Source of the DNA: Parvularcula sp. IMCC14364 | Lineage (GTDB): Bacteria; Pseudomonadota; Alphaproteobacteria; Caulobacterales; Parvularculaceae | Reading direction: 5' to 3' | Length of the DNA: 64,000 nucleotides | NCBI RefSeq assembly: GCF_030758415.1 | Contig: NZ_CP132334.1 | Coordinates: 1-64,000, forward strand | Part shown: piece by piece, positions 39,447-48,393 of the stretch | How positions within the stretch are numbered: position 1 is the first letter of the stretch | Layout of the letters: each line of letters opens with the position of its first letter | The notes under the pieces: generated by a model | Database searches by the model: none | Seen by the model: only the letters and a program-made list of their open reading frames with translations | Told to the model about the DNA's origin: nothing | Position numbers and translations under genes: made by a program

Positions 39447-40970
39447 TTGCCCGATAAGCTCTCCATACCGTCTAGCCGTGAAGACTGGCAGGTCGTCACA
39501 TCAGTTGATGAATGTCTCGACATTCTGTGTGCTGTTTATGATCGCAGCACGCAAGCCCTTCGCGACGCTTTCAATACCTATATTGAAACGTCATCGCCGC
39601 CGAACCCGGAAGATGTCTCCTACGGCCTTTTTGCATATCCCAAAATTCGCCTGACATATATGCCGGAGGCCGCTGCCCCGGCTTTTTCCCGAGCCTTCGG
39701 CAAATTTGATACGCCCGGCGTATTTGAAACTGATATTGCACGCCCCGCCCTGTTCCGGGACTATCTTGCAGAGCAACTCGATATCCTGTTCGAGACCTAT
39801 GATTTCAGGATGGAAGTTGGCTTATCGGATGCAGATATTCCCTATCCCTATGCGCTGGAGTCAGGCAGCGGTGTTGATGTGGACCAGTTCCCGCCTTCTG
39901 ATCTGGCCCGTGTCTTCCCGATACCGGACCTGTCGCAAATAGATGACAAAGTGCCAAATGGTGACCGCGAACCGGTACTGACCATGTCCAGCGAGGGGGC
40001 GGCCGTTGATGCAGGCCCCAAACCACTGTCTCTTTTTTCAGCGCTGCGCACGGATTATTCACTTCAACGGCTGAAGCATTATACAGGCACGGACCCTGAG
40101 GCTTTTCAGCAGTTCATTCTGTTTACGAATTACCAACGGTATATTGATGAATTCGTAGATATTGCGATTGAAAAACTGCAAGATGACAGCGCTTATTCCC
40201 GCCTCGTTGCGCCAGGTAATATCGAAATTACCAAAGACAGCAAGAACGCCAAGGAAAAGGTGGCAGAAGGCCCATGGCGCAAGCATCAGATGCCGGCCTA
40301 CCATCTTGTTGCCGATCATGGCATGGGTGTGACGCTGGTGAATATCGGTGTCGGTCCGTCTAATGCCAAAACCATCACAGATCACCTTGCTGTTCTGCGC
40401 CCGCAATGCTGGATCATGATCGGCCATTGTGGTGGCCTGCGCCATTCGCAACGACTGGGTGATTATGTGCTGGCGCATGCATATCTGCGTCATGATGGTG
40501 TCCTTGATAATGACCTGCCCCCTGAGGTGCCGATCCCGCCCATTGCAGAGGTTCAGTTGGCCCTGTCTGCGGCAGCTTCCAAAATTACGGGAGATACGGG
40601 CAGCAGGTTGAAAGCGAGGCTGAGGACAGGCACCGTCGTCACCGATGACGATCGTAACTGGGAGCTGCGTTTCTCTGAGGAAGCGCATCGCTTCAATCAG
40701 TCGCGTGCTATTGCCGTTGATATGGAAAGCGCGACTCTCGCGGCCAATGGCTATCGCTTCCGCGTTCCCTATGGCACGCTTTTATGCGTATCCGACAAGC
40801 CTTTGCATGGTGAAATCAAGCTGCCGGGCGCAGCGAACAGATTTTATGAGAAGTCTATTTCCGAGCATATGAAAATCGGTATCCAGACGATGGAAGACTT
40901 GCGCAAGGATGGGGCCGACGCGCTGCATTCACGCAAACTGCGCAGCTTCAACGAACCGCCCTTCCGTTAA
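39447..40970 (+). CDS. amn: AMP nucleosidase
   Basis: Hydrolyses AMP to adenine and ribose 5-phosphate, controlling adenylate pools. The N-terminal regulatory domain (about 1-180) is followed by a nucleoside-phosphorylase-type catalytic domain with family stretches HLVADHGMGVTLVNIGVGPS (near 290), then WIMIGHCGGLRHSQRLGDYV, then AVDMESATLAANGYRFRVPY and LCVSDKPLHGEIKLPG. Length (507 aa) fits. The start is TTG at 39447, with AGGAG six bases upstream, right after the stop of the small gene. The HCCA-isomerase-like gene follows after 18 bases. Confidence 0.93.
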   Translation: MPDKLSIPSSREDWQVVTSVDECLDILCAVYDRSTQALRDAFNTYIETSSPPNPEDVSYGLFAYPKIRLTYMPEAAAPAFSRAFGKFDTPGVFETDIARPALFRDYLAEQLDILFETYDFRMEVGLSDADIPYPYALESGSGVDVDQFPPSDLARVFPIPDLSQIDDKVPNGDREPVLTMSSEGAAVDAGPKPLSLFSALRTDYSLQRLKHYTGTDPEAFQQFILFTNYQRYIDEFVDIAIEKLQDDSAYSRLVAPGNIEITKDSKNAKEKVAEGPWRKHQMPAYHLVADHGMGVTLVNIGVGPSNAKTITDHLAVLRPQCWIMIGHCGGLRHSQRLGDYVLAHAYLRHDGVLDNDLPPEVPIPPIAEVQLALSAAASKITGDTGSRLKARLRTGTVVTDDDRNWELRFSEEAHRFNQSRAIAVDMESATLAANGYRFRVPYGTLLCVSDKPLHGEIKLPGAANRFYEKSISEHMKIGIQTMEDLRKDGADALHSRKLRSFNEPPFR

Positions 40971-40988
40971 ACCGAGATAAGGTGATCC

Positions 40989-41633
40989 ATGCAGCAGAAT
41001 GTTGATGTTTACTGGTCATTCAGAAGTCCGTACTCCTATCTTGCCGTGCCGCAGCTGCGGCAGCTGAAAGATGATCTGGGTGTGGCAGTAACGATCCGTC
41101 CGGTATATCCGTTGGCTGTACGTGATGTATCTTTCTTTACTAATCGTCGCCCGCAAACTTTGCCCTACATGATGCTGGATATGGTGCGTGAAGCTGCGCG
41201 CCTTAACGCGCCATTTCGCTGGCCCATGCCGGACCCGATTGTGCAGGATACTGACACCCTTGATGTTGCTAAAGAGCAGCCGCGCATCGATCGTCTTATG
41301 CGCTTGGGTGCGATTGCACAGAATGAAAAAGGGGCGGCGGCATTCAGTTTCTTCGAAGAAGTTTCAGCCATCATCTGGAACGGTCAGACAGATAACTGGC
41401 ATGAAGGCGATCATCTGGCAGAGGCTGCCGCCCGCGCCGGGTTTGATCTTGCGGCGATGGAAAAAACAGCGGCTGAAGAAGATGCCATGCTGCAGAAGCT
41501 GATTGAGGAAAATGAAGCCGAGCAGCAGAAATATCACTGGGGGGTGCCATTGATGGTGCTGAATGGCGAGGGCTTTTTCGGTCAGGACAGGATGCCAGCC
41601 TTGAGGTGGCGCCTCGAGACCCTAAAGAATTAA
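40989..41633 (+). CDS. DsbA-family / HCCA-isomerase-like protein
   Basis: A 214-residue thioredoxin-like protein related to 2-hydroxychromene-2-carboxylate isomerase and kappa-class GST. The opening VDVYWSFRSPYSYLAVPQL is the family's first motif (SPYSY lines the glutathione site) and GVPLMVLNGEGFFGQDRM is the second. There is no CxxC, so it is not a thiol oxidoreductase of the DsbA kind. It is encoded 18 bases after amn and followed by a lipoprotein gene after 13 bases, so it may be in the same transcript. Substrate unknown. Confidence 0.85.
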   Translation: MQQNVDVYWSFRSPYSYLAVPQLRQLKDDLGVAVTIRPVYPLAVRDVSFFTNRRPQTLPYMMLDMVREAARLNAPFRWPMPDPIVQDTDTLDVAKEQPRIDRLMRLGAIAQNEKGAAAFSFFEEVSAIIWNGQTDNWHEGDHLAEAAARAGFDLAAMEKTAAEEDAMLQKLIEENEAEQQKYHWGVPLMVLNGEGFFGQDRMPALRWRLETLKN

Positions 41634-41646
41634 AGGAGACGATAGT

Positions 41647-41955
41647 ATGCGTATCATGGGTTTACTGACAGCTTTTCTGCTACTCGCCGCATGTGCGAGC
41701 GTGGCAGAATACAGGATAGAAGACAGCCTGCGCGATATTGGCATTGCCCCCAACCGCGCTGATTGTATGGCTGAGCAGTTGCGAGATCGTCTTGACAGTG
41801 ATCAGTTGAATGAGTTGGCAGATTTCCTCTCCAGCCTGACCCGTGCGGACTCGACTGGTGAGGGCGTGGATGTTCTGCTGGACATTGAAAATCCGGGCAT
41901 AGTTGGCGCGGTACTCAAGTCAGGTATCTCCTGCGGCTTCTCCCCCAGTCGCTGA
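41647..41955 (+). CDS. Small putative lipoprotein
   Basis: A 102-residue protein with a short lipoprotein signal: MRIMGLLTAFLLLAAC, with Cys 16 as the predicted lipidated residue. The mature part is acidic and helical (ADCMAEQLRDRLDSDQLNEL), with two further Cys. I do not recognise the family. The stop codon (41953-41955) is followed by one base and then the ATG of the serine hydrolase, so the two are coupled. Confidence 0.72.
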   Translation: MRIMGLLTAFLLLAACASVAEYRIEDSLRDIGIAPNRADCMAEQLRDRLDSDQLNELADFLSSLTRADSTGEGVDVLLDIENPGIVGAVLKSGISCGFSPSR

Positions 41956-41956
41956 A

Positions 41957-43075
41957 ATGACAATTCAAGGCGCGCATGATCCCCGCTTCGAGGCGGTCCG
42001 TACAGCTTTTGCTGCCAATCTTGATAGTGGCGATGACCTTGGCGCAGCGTGTGCTGTGTGCCTTGGGGGTGAACTGGTTGTCGATCTTTTCGGTGGGTAT
42101 CAGGACCGCAAGAAAGAAGTGCCGTGGGCGCGGGAGACAATCGTTGGTATCTATTCTTCCGGCAAAGCTGTCATCAGCTTACTGATCGCCAGAGCGGTGA
42201 ATGACGGTCTTTTATCCTATGATGCCCCGGTTGCCGACTACTGGCCAGACTTTGCGGTGGCGGGTAAGGGCGAGATCACGCTGGCGCAACTGATGTCCCA
42301 TCAGGCAGGTCTGAGTGGGTTTCCGGATGAAATGGACCCGGCCACATGGCTGGACTGGGGAGCGATTTGTGAAAAGCTCGCCGCCATGCCACCCATGTGG
42401 CAGCCGGGCAATGCCCATGGCTACCACCCGCAGACTTTCGGCTACCTTGCTGGTGAAGTGTTGCGACGTGTCACGGGCAGGACGGTTGGTGAGCTGATTA
42501 CTTTGCACCTGGCAGAGCCGTTCGATCTGGATATCTATTGTGGCCTTGATGAAGGGCAAATGGCGCGGGCCAGCCATATGAGCAAGCCCACCAAACTGGC
42601 TGATATGGGTGAGATCAATGAACCCACAAAGGCGGCTTTCCTGACCAAATGGGCAGCCCCTGCCGGGGTCAGCCGTGAAGACTGGTCACGGGCGGAGATC
42701 CCCGCATCCAACATTCATGCAGATGCAAGGGGATTGGCCAGGGCGATGTCAATCATTGCGACAGATGGCAGAATTGATGGGCAGGAATTTGCCGCATCAT
42801 CAGTGATTGACCTTCTGTCCAGAGAACAAATAAGAGGGCAGGATCTTGTCCTGCCGTATGAGATTTCCTGGGCCTGCGGCCTGATGCGCAACAGCAACAA
42901 AGTATATGGGCCAGTCGAGGCAACGCTTGGCCATTCTGGCTTTGGCGGCTCCTGCGTTTTCGCAGATCGTGAGAACGGGCTCAGCTTTGCGTATGTGATG
43001 AACAAAATGTCTCATCATCTTATGGGCGACCCGCGCCCGGCACGCCTTATCGACGCTGTGTACAAATCACTCTAG
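41957..43075 (+). CDS. Beta-lactamase-family serine hydrolase (EstB-like)
   Basis: A 372-residue class C beta-lactamase-like esterase. The nucleophile motif SxxK is SSGK (67-70, in IVGIYSSGKAVISL), the Tyr motif follows at GYHPQTFGYL (Tyr 156) and the third element, HSGFGG, comes near the end. Such proteins are usually esterases or peptidases rather than antibiotic resistance enzymes. No signal peptide is seen from ATG 41957; the frame opens 18 codons earlier, inside the lipoprotein gene. Its stop overlaps the stop of the opposing hydrolase within CTAG (43072-43075). Confidence 0.86.
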   Translation: MTIQGAHDPRFEAVRTAFAANLDSGDDLGAACAVCLGGELVVDLFGGYQDRKKEVPWARETIVGIYSSGKAVISLLIARAVNDGLLSYDAPVADYWPDFAVAGKGEITLAQLMSHQAGLSGFPDEMDPATWLDWGAICEKLAAMPPMWQPGNAHGYHPQTFGYLAGEVLRRVTGRTVGELITLHLAEPFDLDIYCGLDEGQMARASHMSKPTKLADMGEINEPTKAAFLTKWAAPAGVSREDWSRAEIPASNIHADARGLARAMSIIATDGRIDGQEFAASSVIDLLSREQIRGQDLVLPYEISWACGLMRNSNKVYGPVEATLGHSGFGGSCVFADRENGLSFAYVMNKMSHHLMGDPRPARLIDAVYKSL

Positions 43076-44040
43076 GCTGGAAAGCGTTGCTGGAGCCAGG
43101 TGGTCATTACACGGTTGATCTCTGCCGGTTTCTCCCACATGGCCCAGTGACCACAGTCACGCAGCAGGTGCATGGTAAGATCGGGGCATAACGCCGGCAT
43201 CTGGTCCGCAGACTCTGGTGGCAGCATGATATCCAGTTCTGCCGGGAACATCAGCACAGGTTGATGAACGGTCAGGTCCACGCCCTCAGTCAATCGCCAG
43301 TTATGATCCACATTGCGATAGATATGCGTCGGGGTGCGGTGACCTGAAGCCGCATAAGTTTCGGCAAAGTGTTTCAGGACATCCGGGCTGATGATCAGTT
43401 GACTGTCCTCGAAGCCCTTGAACTCTTCAAACCGTCCTATCTGGTCATATAGCGCTGGAAAGAGTTTGGGCCAGACACTGCGCGGCGGCGACCCACGGAA
43501 CATGAAGCGGAACATTCTTTCCTCATGACCGCCGAAGACCCGGTCCGGCGCGTCCAGATCCTGAAATGTGACGATGTAGTGGTCCGGGCTGAATTTTGTT
43601 CGGTAGATTTCGATCGGGGGGGCAGGCGCGCGTTTGCGGTGCGGCGTGCAAATACCGATCACGCCCTCAATCAGTGCGGGGTAAGTATAAGCCATCGGCC
43701 AGACCATGGCACCGCCCCAGTCATGGCCGCAGAGCAGGATTCTGTCATATCCGAGCGCTTCGATGAGCCGGGCGAAATCCGCGGTCAATATATCCATGCC
43801 GTAAAGGCGTGCGTCATCCGGTTTTGCAGATTGGCCAAAGCCTTTCTGGTCGATGGCAATGGCGCGATAACCTGCTTCAGCCAGGGCAGGCATGATCTGG
43901 CTCCAGGAGAAAGCCAGCTCCGGCCAGCCATGCAATAGCAGGACAGGCCGTCCGTCTTTCGGGCCAGTTTCATAGGTGGCAAAAGTCACGTCGCCAGCCT
44001 GGACCATGCGTGGGGCGGGAAAATCAGTCATCGTCTTCAT
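43072..44040 (-). CDS. Epoxide-hydrolase-like alpha/beta hydrolase
   Basis: A 322-residue soluble alpha/beta hydrolase close to bacterial epoxide hydrolases and haloalkane-type enzymes. The oxyanion motif HGWPE (in LLLHGWPELAFSWSQIMPAL), nucleophile elbow GHDWGG (Asp nucleophile) and a late His (RDCGHWAMWEKP) give the triad; the Asp nucleophile and HGxP favour epoxide hydrolase. Start at ATG 44040 has GGTGG upstream; ATG 44031 is possible. Divergent from recQ, with 89 bases between the starts. Confidence 0.86.
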   Translation of the reverse strand: MKTMTDFPAPRMVQAGDVTFATYETGPKDGRPVLLLHGWPELAFSWSQIMPALAEAGYRAIAIDQKGFGQSAKPDDARLYGMDILTADFARLIEALGYDRILLCGHDWGGAMVWPMAYTYPALIEGVIGICTPHRKRAPAPPIEIYRTKFSPDHYIVTFQDLDAPDRVFGGHEERMFRFMFRGSPPRSVWPKLFPALYDQIGRFEEFKGFEDSQLIISPDVLKHFAETYAASGHRTPTHIYRNVDHNWRLTEGVDLTVHQPVLMFPAELDIMLPPESADQMPALCPDLTMHLLRDCGHWAMWEKPAEINRVMTTWLQQRFPA

Positions 44041-44129
44041 GTGCCACCAGCTGTGGAAAACGTAAAGCACAGGCCGCAGCGCTTCAGATTGTTGCGGCGT
44101 GCAACGCACGTCATAGTCGCTCCACAAAT

Positions 44130-45971
44130 ATGACCGTGATGCAGCCAGATACCACCACCCGTTCCGATCTCGTGCAGGACAAGCACGAGGTGCTGTCCCA
44201 TGTTTTTGGCTTTGACCAGTTCAAACCGGGGCAGGAGCCAGTCATTGATACGCTGCTCAGCGGCGAGGATGTGCTCGCCGTTATGCCCACAGGCGCGGGA
44301 AAATCCCTGTGCTTTCAGTTGCCAGCCCTAATGCGCGGCGGCTTGACGGTTGTGGTCTCGCCGCTGATTGCCCTGATGGAGAACCAGGTAGCGTTGCTGG
44401 AGTCTTTTGGCGTGCGTGCCGGGATGATCCATTCAGGTCGGCCGCGTGCGGATAATGTGGCGGATTGGCGCGCTGTTGCTGCCGGTGAGGTCAACCTCGT
44501 TTACATGTCGCCGGAGCGCATGGTGACCCCGCGCATGATAGAGGCTTTGCAGGCATTGCCCTTGTCAATGATCGTCATTGATGAAGCGCACTGCATCAGC
44601 CAGTGGGGGCATGATTTCCGCAAGGAATATATCCGCCTTGCTGAATTGAAATCACTGTTTCCGTCAGCACAGGTTGCAGCTTTTACAGCCACGGCAGATG
44701 ATGCCACACGGCAGGACATGGTTTCGCGTATTTTTCACGGGGCCGCAAAGGTCTTTGTGCAGGGTTTTGACCGACCCAACATTGCCATCAAGGTGGAAGA
44801 AAAGAAGCAGGCCGAGAAACGCCTTGCGACGCTGGTGCGCGCACGCACAGGACAGCAGGGGATTGTCTATTGTCTTTCCCGCAAGGGAACAGAAGCTGCC
44901 GCTGATATGTTGGCCCGGGAGGGGCATAATGCTATCGCCTATCATGCCGGCATGGCGGATGAGGAGCGCACTGTCCGCCTCAATCGTTTCCTCACAGAGG
45001 ATGATTTGGTGGTTTGTGCGACGATTGCCTTCGGGATGGGAATCGACAAGCCGGATATCCGCTATGTCATCCACATGAACCTGCCAGCTTCCCTCGAAAC
45101 CTATTATCAGGAAATTGGCCGGGCGGGGCGAGACGGTAATCCGGCAGAGGCAATCCTGTTCTATGGCTATAATGATTTACGCCTGCGCCGTACCATGATT
45201 GATGAGTCTGGTGCGCCGGAGGACGTGAAGCGCGTGGAGCGCCGCCGCCTAGACACACTCGCCACCTATTGCGAAGCCGTGACATGTCGTCGCAACATGC
45301 TGCTTTCGTATTTTGGTGAATTGCAGGATGTACCCTGCGGTAATTGTGACATCTGCGACGTGCCGCCGTTGATGGCAGATGGCACTGCTGCTGCCCGAGC
45401 GGCGCTGGAAGCCATTATTGCGACGGGCGAAGTTTACGGTCAGAGCCATATTATCAATATTCTGCGTGGCAGCCAGTCGGAGAAAGTCTGCACAGCAGGC
45501 CATGATAAACTCTCCTCACACGGACAGGGCCGACAATATACTGACAAGCAATGGCGACGGATGTTTCGCCAGATGCTGGCACAGAACATTCTTGCTCCGG
45601 CAGGCGAATTCGGCTCGCTGGTGCTCACTGCACGCGGGCAGCAGGTACTGGCAGGCGCAGCTGCAGTTTCTTTCCGGCAGGATGCCCTGGGGCAGGACAA
45701 GAAGGAAAAGTCACCTGCAAAGAAACTCGCAGAAGGCCAGGTGGATGCGAAACTGCTTACCCTTTTGAAACAGAAGCGGCTTGACCTTGCGCGCGAAAAA
45801 CAATGTCCGGCCTATGTTATTTTTTCCGATCGCACCCTGATCGATATGGCCGATAAGAAGCCATCAGATATTGAAGCGTTCAGTCAGTTGTTCGGCGTTG
45901 GCGACAAGAAGATAGAGGCCTATGCGGAGACGTTCCTGAGCGTTATCACTGAACATCAGGCTGGAACTTAA
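44130..45971 (+). CDS. recQ: ATP-dependent DNA helicase RecQ
   Basis: 3'-to-5' helicase for recombination and repair. Helicase motifs: I in VLAVMPTGAGKSLCFQLPAL, II as DEAHC in IVIDEAHCISQWGHDFRKEY, III in FTATADD, and VI in YYQEIGRAGRDG. The RecQ zinc-binding part has CRRNMLLSYFGE and CGNCDIC, and a C-terminal HRDC domain is present (CPAYVIFSDRTLIDMADKKP; VGDKKIEAYAETFLSVI). The usual length, 613 aa from ATG 44130. The frame opens upstream inside the region antisense to the epoxide hydrolase gene, but those residues are not helicase-like. Confidence 0.95.
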   Translation: MTVMQPDTTTRSDLVQDKHEVLSHVFGFDQFKPGQEPVIDTLLSGEDVLAVMPTGAGKSLCFQLPALMRGGLTVVVSPLIALMENQVALLESFGVRAGMIHSGRPRADNVADWRAVAAGEVNLVYMSPERMVTPRMIEALQALPLSMIVIDEAHCISQWGHDFRKEYIRLAELKSLFPSAQVAAFTATADDATRQDMVSRIFHGAAKVFVQGFDRPNIAIKVEEKKQAEKRLATLVRARTGQQGIVYCLSRKGTEAAADMLAREGHNAIAYHAGMADEERTVRLNRFLTEDDLVVCATIAFGMGIDKPDIRYVIHMNLPASLETYYQEIGRAGRDGNPAEAILFYGYNDLRLRRTMIDESGAPEDVKRVERRRLDTLATYCEAVTCRRNMLLSYFGELQDVPCGNCDICDVPPLMADGTAAARAALEAIIATGEVYGQSHIINILRGSQSEKVCTAGHDKLSSHGQGRQYTDKQWRRMFRQMLAQNILAPAGEFGSLVLTARGQQVLAGAAAVSFRQDALGQDKKEKSPAKKLAEGQVDAKLLTLLKQKRLDLAREKQCPAYVIFSDRTLIDMADKKPSDIEAFSQLFGVGDKKIEAYAETFLSVITEHQAGT

Positions 45972-46252
45972 CCTGTCACTGGTGCGGGAAAACGCCCCGC
46001 GCACTGGATCTGCCAAAAGCAAAAAGGACGCAGTGTTGCCCGGCCAGTTTCATTTTCTGGCCAGTGTTTGAAGTCAGTTGTCGCCAGCTCATTCCAGGGC
46101 CGGAGCGAATATGCATACCATAATGTCAAAGAGCCGCTGCCAGTGAAAAAAACATAGAACAAAAAGAGAAATAAGTCAATATAATTCTGGAGCCATTTCT
46201 CATATTGATCGAGGTCAAAAATATCGTGATCATTCAACGCCAAACAATCCAT
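45968..46252 (-). CDS. Uncertain 94-residue ORF downstream of recQ
   Basis: This frame fills much of the 368-base gap between recQ and the antiporter gene. It has one possible membrane segment (YIDLFLFLFYVFFTG) and is rich in Trp and Phe, but no ribosome site, no recognised family, and its end reaches into the recQ stop. The gap also holds a GGCCAG...CTGGCC inverted repeat near 46040. I list it only as a weak candidate. Confidence 0.2.
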   Translation of the reverse strand: MDCLALNDHDIFDLDQYEKWLQNYIDLFLFLFYVFFTGSGSLTLWYAYSLRPWNELATTDFKHWPENETGRATLRPFCFWQIQCAGRFPAPVTG

Positions 46253-46339
46253 GCAAGATTTTTGTAACTGGACGCGATTGCTGTGGCGCGAATTACGATA
46301 GAGTATTTTTTGCAGTAACCCGGAAGGGGCGGCGAGATC

Positions 46340-47914
46340 GTGGCGCTCAGTACCGGAAACCAGCCGGGGATGTTGATGGATTTTGAGTGGGTGGCGATAG
46401 CTTTCGGAGACGTGGCCTGGATTTCTGTCGCCTTTGCGCTCGGCCTATTGTCGCGGATGGCTGGTTTGCCAACGCTGTTGGGCTATCTGGCTGCTGGTTT
46501 TGTTCTGAACGGGTTCGGGTTTACCAGCGGTGAAGTGCTGGAGAAGCTTTCTGACCTTGGCATCACGCTGCTGCTTTTCACCGTCGGGCTTAAACTGAAT
46601 TTGAGGACGCTGGCCAAGCCACAGGTCTGGGCCGTGACGGGCTTGCATACCTCGGTTGTCGTCATTCTGTTTGGCTTTGCTTTCTATGCGCTGGCGCTGC
46701 TTGGGGCGCCTTTTGTGTCCGGGCTTGATCTGTCCAGCGCGCTTCTGGTCGCCTTTGCCCTCAGTTTCTCCAGCACTGTATTTGTCGTGAAATCGCTGGA
46801 AGAGCGCGGCGACATGGCCTCACTCCATGGCCGCATTGCGATCGGTGTCCTGATTATGCAGGATATTGCGGCGGTAGCGTTTCTGGCTTTTTCTACCGGC
46901 CAGGCCCCTTCTCCCTGGGTATTTTCGGTCCTGTTACTCATTCCCCTCAGGCCTTTCCTGCACCTGCTTCTTGAAAAAGTCGGTCACGGAGAATTACTTG
47001 TTCTGTTTGGTTTTATCCTGGCTCTGGGTGGAGCAGAGTTTTTCGAATCTCTGGAATTGAAAGGTGATCTCGGGGCACTTGTGCTTGGTGTGCTGGTCGC
47101 AAGCCATGCCAAGGCAGATGAACTGGCCAAGACCATGCTCGGCTTCAAGGATGTGTTCCTGCTTGGCTTTTTTCTTTCCATTGGTCTTTCAGGAACGCCT
47201 ACTGCGGAAACGCTGTTGATCGGCACTTTGCTGACGCCTTTGATCTTCCTGAAGTCAGCGCTGTTCTTTGTCCTGATGACCCGTTTCAAACTGCGCGCCA
47301 GAACCTCCCTGCTGGCGTCGCTCAATCTCACAAATTTCAGTGAGTTTGGTTTGATTGTTGCGGCAGTGGGCGTTGCCAATGGCTGGATTTCGGCTGACTG
47401 GCTCATCATTATCGCGATTTCCCTGTCGCTTTCATTCATTGTGGCGGCAGCGTTGAATACTAATGCCCATAGTCTTTATGCGCATCGCCGCCCCTTCTGG
47501 AAGCGGTTACAGAGAAATGATCTGATAACAGATGACCAGTCTCTTGATACAAAAGGGGCCAGAGTTGCCGTGATCGGCGTGGATATTGACCCTGCCACGG
47601 TGATGAACCACCGGTCTGCCGGACAGAATGTCCTTCATGGGGACCCAAGTGATGCTGACTTCTGGGACCGGATACAGGCAACCAGTTCGCTGGAACTCAT
47701 CATGCTGGCTCTACCTAAATTGCAGACCAACCTTGCCGTGCTCGAACAAATCAAGTTTGCAGCATATCAGGGCCGGGTTGCGGCGACGGCCAAGTTTCAG
47801 GATGAGGTGGAGGCGCTGGAACAGGCTGGGGCGCACACTGTTTTCAATGTCTATGCCGAGGCCGGGTCCGGTTTTGCCGGGCATGTGGTGGAGGAAAATG
47901 CATCAGGTACATAG
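46340..47914 (+). CDS. Kef-type cation:proton antiporter, RCK domain lacking its Gly motif
   Basis: CPA2-family membrane antiporter (potassium or sodium for protons), 524 aa from GTG 46340; ATGs at 46370 and 46376 are alternatives. The 12-helix domain opens LGLLSRMAGLPTLLGYLAAG and contains LTNFSEFGLIVAAVG and VLIMQDIAAVAFLAF. After it comes an NAD-binding RCK/TrkA-N domain, of which GVDIDPATVMNHRSAGQNV and LELIMLALPKLQT are clear. However, the nucleotide-binding GxGxxG loop expected between AVIG and VDIDP is absent: KGARVAVIG runs straight into VDIDP. About 20-27 residues seem deleted in frame (near 47571). Confidence 0.9.
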   Translation: MALSTGNQPGMLMDFEWVAIAFGDVAWISVAFALGLLSRMAGLPTLLGYLAAGFVLNGFGFTSGEVLEKLSDLGITLLLFTVGLKLNLRTLAKPQVWAVTGLHTSVVVILFGFAFYALALLGAPFVSGLDLSSALLVAFALSFSSTVFVVKSLEERGDMASLHGRIAIGVLIMQDIAAVAFLAFSTGQAPSPWVFSVLLLIPLRPFLHLLLEKVGHGELLVLFGFILALGGAEFFESLELKGDLGALVLGVLVASHAKADELAKTMLGFKDVFLLGFFLSIGLSGTPTAETLLIGTLLTPLIFLKSALFFVLMTRFKLRARTSLLASLNLTNFSEFGLIVAAVGVANGWISADWLIIIAISLSLSFIVAAALNTNAHSLYAHRRPFWKRLQRNDLITDDQSLDTKGARVAVIGVDIDPATVMNHRSAGQNVLHGDPSDADFWDRIQATSSLELIMLALPKLQTNLAVLEQIKFAAYQGRVAATAKFQDEVEALEQAGAHTVFNVYAEAGSGFAGHVVEENASGT

Positions 47915-47970
47915 CGCGTGCAGTGCTGCGGGTTTTTGCATTCCCTGCCATCACACTTTAAGCCGGGGGC

Positions 47971-48393
47971 ATGACAGATCAGACACAAGAAGATATTCCT
48001 GCCGGGTGGACGCCGTTTGAAGTGAAATCCCATTACTCCCAGTCCATAGCGCCGATGTTTGTGCGACGCGACCCACCGGGACTTGGTTTTCTGGCCAATC
48101 CGAGCCATAGCAATCTGAACGGCGTGGTGCATGGCGGCGCACTGGCAACACTGGCGGATATCAGCATGTTTGTACTGGCGACCGGTGGCAATACCGCGAT
48201 GAATGGCGCCACATTATCGCTCAATATGAATTACCTACGGCCGGGGCGGCTTGGGCAATTCATCCATGCCGAGGGGCGGATCGTCCGTGAGGGCTCCAGT
48301 ATCATCTTTGTTGAAGGGTCCCTGCTTGGGGGAGGTGAGGAACTCATCAGGTTCAACGGTGTTATCAAACGTTTCCGCGCGCGGGACGCTTGA
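47971..48393 (+). CDS. PaaI-family thioesterase (hotdog fold)
   Basis: A 140-residue hotdog-fold acyl-CoA thioesterase. NLNGVVHGGALATLADISMF is the catalytic core region of the PaaI/YbgC group, and SLNMNYLRPG is the conserved strand after it. GGGGG precedes the ATG. It lies 56 bases after the antiporter gene. The last 159 bases are covered antisense by the tail of rarD, which is unusual. The substrate is unspecified; it could work with the lipid-degrading enzymes nearby. Confidence 0.88.
   Translation: MTDQTQEDIPAGWTPFEVKSHYSQSIAPMFVRRDPPGLGFLANPSHSNLNGVVHGGALATLADISMFVLATGGNTAMNGATLSLNMNYLRPGRLGQFIHAEGRIVREGSSIIFVEGSLLGGGEELIRFNGVIKRFRARDA

Noticed and set aside
41957-43075. The beta-lactamase-like gene as an antibiotic resistance determinant
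   Set aside because: It has the SxxK and Tyr motifs of EstB-type esterases and no class C-specific KTG context that I can see; esterase or peptidase activity is more likely.
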